This document shows positions 60,449 through 64,000 of a stretch of DNA of 64,000 nt, in pieces. The stretch is from Rebecca billardiae RCC1528 (taxonomy: Eukaryota > Haptophyta). Made by a program: the position numbers and the translations under genes. The notes under the pieces were generated by a model, which was not told the DNA's origin, did no database searches, and saw nothing but the letters and a program-made list of their open reading frames with translations. The stretch spans positions 744,001 to 808,000 of the forward strand of contig OZ251233.1 in assembly GCA_965240325.2 (NCBI GenBank), written 5' to 3'. Position 1 is the stretch's first letter. The number at the start of each line of letters is the position of its first letter.

Positions 60449-63123
60449 TTAGTCGCTCGTGTCCTGGCCGATGGCCTTGAAGTCGAGCGGCACGAAGCGG
60501 ATGCCGTCGCCCATGTAGAACTTGCCCTGGAACTCGACCCACTGCAGACGCAGCGCGTGCAGGAACGACGAGAGGTTCTCCATGACCATCAGCACCATGA
60601 ACGAGAGGCAGATCCACATGATCACGGACACCCACGTCACCACCGGGTTGCCCGGCGCGACGCCGAGCGCGCCCATCACCTGCGAGCACACACACAAGCG
60701 GCCGCGCGCAAGCGTGAGCGGAGGCGTGCGTGCGCTGCGGCGCGCGGGCGCGCGGGCGCGCGCGCGTTGCAGCGCGCGCGCGCGTGCACCATGATGTCCT
60801 CCCAGAAGAGCTCCGAGAGCTGCGAGTGCGCGAGCGAGAGGGCCCACAGACGGAGGTACGAGGCGGTGTTCGAGATCGAGCCGAGCACGAACTCGATCGT
60901 GTGGATCGCCTGGTGCACGAACACGTCGCCGAAGGAGAACTCGTGCTCGCCCTCGTCGTCGGCGGCCGCCTCCTTGGACTCATCGTCGCCCTCCTCGACC
61001 ATCTGCTTGTACGACTCCTTCTTCTTCTGCGCGGCCTCGTGCTCCCACTTCTCGAGGAAGGGGATGGGGAAGAGGAGCAGGGGCACGGACACGAGCGCGA
61101 CGAGGATGATCGCCTGCTCCACGTTCGCCTGCCCCTCGAAGAGCAACAGGTCCTTGTTCTCGGGCAGCGCGACCGAGCCGGGCGACATGAACATGTTGAT
61201 GAGCGTCGTGAGCAGCGACGGCGCCGGCTTGGCGAGGCCGACCCAGTCGACGGACCACTTGTAGAAGATGAGGAAGACGAGGTAGCCGAAGATGGAGCCG
61301 AAGAAGCCGAGCTCGGGCAGGAACTGGAACACCACCTTCTTCCAGTTCTTGTACTCGAGGTGGTTGAGCAGCGAGAGCATGATGCCAAACGACATCTGCA
61401 GCACGCCGATGATGATCGAGATCTTCATCTTGTACGAGTTGAAGAAGGAGATCTTGTTGGTGGCGTGGTGCCACGAGGGGTCGATGCCGAAGAGGACGGG
61501 GCCGTTCTCGACGACCATCGTCTCCGTCGCCCAGTCGAAGCGCGAGCCCCAGATGCCCATCGGGCACGCGAAGATCTCGTTGTACAGCAGGCCGACGTAC
61601 ATGCCAAAGCAGCCGTTGAGGAAGATCACGTACCGGCCGCCGTAGCACATCTCGACGAGGTCGTCGAGCTTCTTGCCCTCGAACTTCTCCTCGTTCTTGA
61701 TCATGTACAGGCCGAAGAGCATCAGCAGCATGCCGTGCCCAAAGTCGCCGAACATGATGCCGAAGAGGAAGGGGAAGAGGATGACGGCGAACGCGCCGGC
61801 GTTGACCTCGCGGTAGCGCGGCGTGCCGTACGTGTTCACGAGCGCCTGGAAGCCCGCGCAGAACTTGTTGATGGGGAGGTGCGTGGGCGGGGTGGCCTTC
61901 GTCTCGATGAGGTTGAGCACGGGCTTCGTCTCCACGCCCGCCTTCGCCGTCGCCATCGAGAGCACGCGCCAGACCTCGTACACGTCCTTGGACGGCACCC
62001 ACGCGTCGGCGACAAAGACCTTGCGGCGCACGTCGTAGTCAAACTTGTTGAACGTGTCGTAGATCATCTTCTCCTTGGAGAGCTGGAAGTTCCACGAGCC
62101 GTAGTGCTTGCCCACCTCCGTCAGCATCGACTTCTTCATCTCCGCCGTCGTGCGCAGGATCTCCGCCGACTCCTCGAGCCGCTTGTCCACCTCCGCCGTC
62201 ATCGTCGCCTTGTCGGCGGCCATGTCGGGGTAGGCGTAGAGCGTGCCGCCAAAGTAGGTGGCGATCTTCGAGATCTTGCTCTTGAGCATCTCGCCCGCGA
62301 CGAAGATCTGCGCGCGGTGTGCGTGCGGCGCGCGGCGCGAGGGCGGCACGCGGTGAGCGTCGGGCGCGCGCGCACGCGCCGCGCCGCGCGCCGCGCGCCG
62401 CGCGCCGCGCGGGCTCGGCGACGCTGCGGGCTCCGAGCGCAGCCGCGGCGCACGCACCATGAAGAAGTCCTTCTCGACCTCGTGCTTCTCGTGCGTCTTG
62501 AGGTCGTAGTCGTGGAGGACCTCGTCGATCGGCTTCGAGTTCACGATCGCGTTGCCGCGCGTCGAGCGGAACACCACGCGCTGGAACGACTGCATCGACA
62601 TGCGCGGCATCACGCCGGCGACGTACGAGAGCATCGTCGTCGCCGTCGCCGACGCAAAGTCGGTGATCTCGAGCTCGCCGGCCGAGATGCCCTCGACGGC
62701 GGAGCCCGGGGCCTGGGCGGCGTAGATCTTGCCGCCCAGGTCGAGCACGTACTTCTGCTCGCGCAGCGCGTTGTGGTTCTTGAGCAGCACCATCTCCTGC
62801 TGCGTCATGTGATCGAGCTCCTCCTCCTTCTCCGAGAGCATCGCCGCGAGCGCCTCCGTGGAGGACACCTCGCTCGTGTCCTCGGAGACCGGCACGCCCG
62901 ACTCATCGAGAGCGTCCTTGAGCGCTTTGAGCTTGCGGCCCGTCTCCTCAGCGTGCTTCACCTCCTCGGTGAACGCGCGCTTGTGGAATGGCTGGCCCGC
63001 GTTGAGGTCGCGGAACTCCACCAGGCCACACTCGCCAAAGGCCTCCACGACCGAGTGCGCAGCGTCGTTCTGCACGATCATCTGCACCAGCTGCATCTTC
63101 TCGGAGCGGAAGATCGTCCCCAT
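60449..63123 (-). CDS. V-type proton ATPase subunit a, three exons
   Basis: Exons 63123-62458, 62307-60790 and 60679-60449 give 804 residues, within the family range (about 800-840). It starts [15 protein letters not shown], as in most a subunits. The N-terminal half is cytosolic and the C-terminal half membranous, with the proton-channel arginine in [20 protein letters not shown]. After the last splice the chain ends [20 protein letters not shown] (family-typical YxGxGxxFxP). Subunit a forms the two half-channels of the V0 sector and couples rotation to proton transport at vacuolar, endosomal or plasma membranes. Introns of 150 and 110 bp; intron 1 is a multiple of three and stop-free, so a naive gene call would read through it. 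Confidence 0.95.
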
Positions 63124-63450
63124 GGCTGCAGACGCCCCCCTGGGCCCTCGCGCTGCGCGGTGCTGCTCTCCACCACCACCACCTTCGGCACTCCGATGAA
63201 GGCCGAGTGATTGCGGGGTCTGCAGTGCAGCGCGGGCAGGCCTGCCCGGGCGGGGCCGCAGCGAGGGTATCGGGCGAAAGTCCGGGAGGTCCCGAATCCC
63301 GCGCTGCCCAAGGGCTTGGTCCGGGTGGACCTCCTGAGTCCGGGAACTGGGCAGCCGCCATCGTCGCAGCTTGGCTTGCAGCGGTTTTTTAGTCTTGCAG
63401 CGGCGCAGGCAGTTGCACGCACTCGACCGGCGGGGTCGCGAAGCGTGACC
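63124..63450. promoter_or_regulatory. Putative shared promoter (V-ATPase a / LC8)
   Basis: A 327-bp spacer between divergent start codons, GC-rich with CCGGG-type words (GTCCGGGAGG around 63276, GGTCCGGGTGG around 63319). No core motif is recognised. Confidence 0.4.
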
Positions 63451-63922
63451 ATGGCCGTGCGCGATGTCGTCAAGATGTGCGACATGCCCGAAGAAATGGA
63501 GCAAGGTACGCGCGTCCGATTGCTCCGCACGCCAAGTCCCGGCGAGCGCAGCGCCGTTTGGCAGCGGCTGAACGCGCCGCGCCCGCTGTCGCTGTGACCG
63601 CCCGCGCAGATGCCATTGAGGTGGGAGGCAGGGGCCTCGACGAGCTCAACTCGGAGAAAGAGGTTGCACAATATCTCCGCTCGTACTTTGTCAACAAGGT
63701 GCGAGCACGTGCGCACCGCGCATCGCTGCCGGCCGCCGCTGATCAGAGCGCGTCGTGCGCGCTTCGCTCTGGCGGCCGGCGTTGTGTGCATGTGCGCAGT
63801 ATGGGGGCGTGTGGCACTGCATCGTTGGGCGCAACTTTGGCTCGTTCGTGACGCACGAAGCAAAACACCAGATCTACTTCTACAGGGGACAAACAGCGAT
63901 CTTGCTCTTCAAAACGGGCTGA
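63451..63922 (+). CDS. DYNLL: Dynein light chain LC8 (DYNLL), three exons
   Basis: Exons 63451-63505, 63610-63698 and 63800-63922 give 88 residues, one fewer than the typical 89. The spliced protein starts [18 protein letters not shown] and continues through the hallmark [15 protein letters not shown] and [18 protein letters not shown] to the end in LLFKTG. LC8 is a homodimeric hub that binds short linear motifs in dynein intermediate chains and many other proteins, and is part of cytoplasmic and flagellar dynein. Introns of 104 and 101 bp have GTACGC and GTGCGA donors and CGCAG acceptors. All exon junctions keep frame. It is head to head with V-ATPase a. Confidence 0.97.
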
Positions 63923-64000
63923 CACGACAGCGGCTCGCACACATGGGGTGTGTTGAAGCTCGCCGAGTCCACGGCAGGCCTCGCTTCTCGCCGGTCCGGG
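63923..64000. other. Downstream flank of LC8 at the window edge
   Basis: Only 78 bp are visible; nothing is recognised. Confidence 0.4.

Noticed and set aside
1-64000. tRNA or spliceosomal RNA genes
   Set aside because: I looked for the GGTTCGA-type B box with matching acceptor stems and for conserved snRNA core words and found no convincing candidate. A covariance-model scan would be decisive.
1-64000. CRISPR array
   Set aside because: The repeat arrays at 30-33 kb lack regular unique spacers between identical repeats and the genome is eukaryotic.

Overview
This is a GC-rich (roughly two-thirds G+C) eukaryotic nuclear segment. I infer a flagellated alga with a plastid of red-algal (secondary) origin, possibly a haptophyte. 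The evidence for a eukaryote is a TRRAP/Tra1 homologue, V-ATPase subunit a, dynein light chain LC8, POC5, a PX protein and a TUG/ASPSCR1-like protein, plus 16 GT-AG introns whose splicing restores conserved protein sequence. The evidence for an alga is a set of bacterial-type or plastid-type proteins (Hsp33, an HI0933-like flavoprotein, a retropepsin-like protease, a tandem glutaredoxin-like protein), several with signal-peptide-plus-transit-like leaders. POC5, LC8 and an Sfi1-like centrin-repeat protein point to centrioles or flagella. The species is not proven by the sequence.

Layout. 0.8-2.6 kb: tandem glutaredoxin/GST-N protein (-) and a family-16 methyltransferase (+), 15 bp apart head to head. 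4.9-7.5 kb: aspartyl protease (-) and PX protein (-). 7.7-11.4 kb: Sfi1-like coiled-coil protein (+) and glutathionyl-hydroquinone reductase (+). 12.7-13.2 kb: small RRM protein (-). 13.4-28.6 kb: TRRAP/Tra1 in seven exons. 29.2-33.3 kb: repeat block with a 1-kb foldback, ~160-bp tandem repeats, a duplicated unit and a 22-bp minisatellite that reverses orientation. 33.7-45.4 kb: sulfotransferase-like (-), NIPA-type Mg transporter (+), PAN-like membrane protein (-), and an unrecognised 1642-residue protein (-). 45.6-50.6 kb: a flavoprotein gene and a TUG-like gene, bracketed by a perfect 95-bp inverted repeat. 50.8-56.1 kb: Hsp33 (-), DUF676 lipase (-), a 118-residue protein (+), a BAHD/condensation-type acyltransferase (+). 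57.8-63.9 kb: POC5 (-), RING-H2 E3 ligase (+), V-ATPase subunit a (-), LC8 (+).

Most genes are paired head to head over short spacers, which suggests shared promoters. Most of the longer convergent spacers carry AT-rich, often palindromic tracts that stand out from the GC-rich background. Introns are 90-315 bp, made largely of CG/GTGCG sequence, with donors mostly GTGCG and acceptors (C/G)CAG lacking a pyrimidine tract. There is no operon-like functional grouping. The window is housekeeping euchromatin (chromatin co-activator, proton pump, ubiquitin ligase, redox enzymes, centriole parts) interrupted by one repeat island.

Limits: exon boundaries come from reading alone, start codons upstream of the conserved parts are uncertain, and very long antisense open frames are common because stop codons are rare at this GC content.
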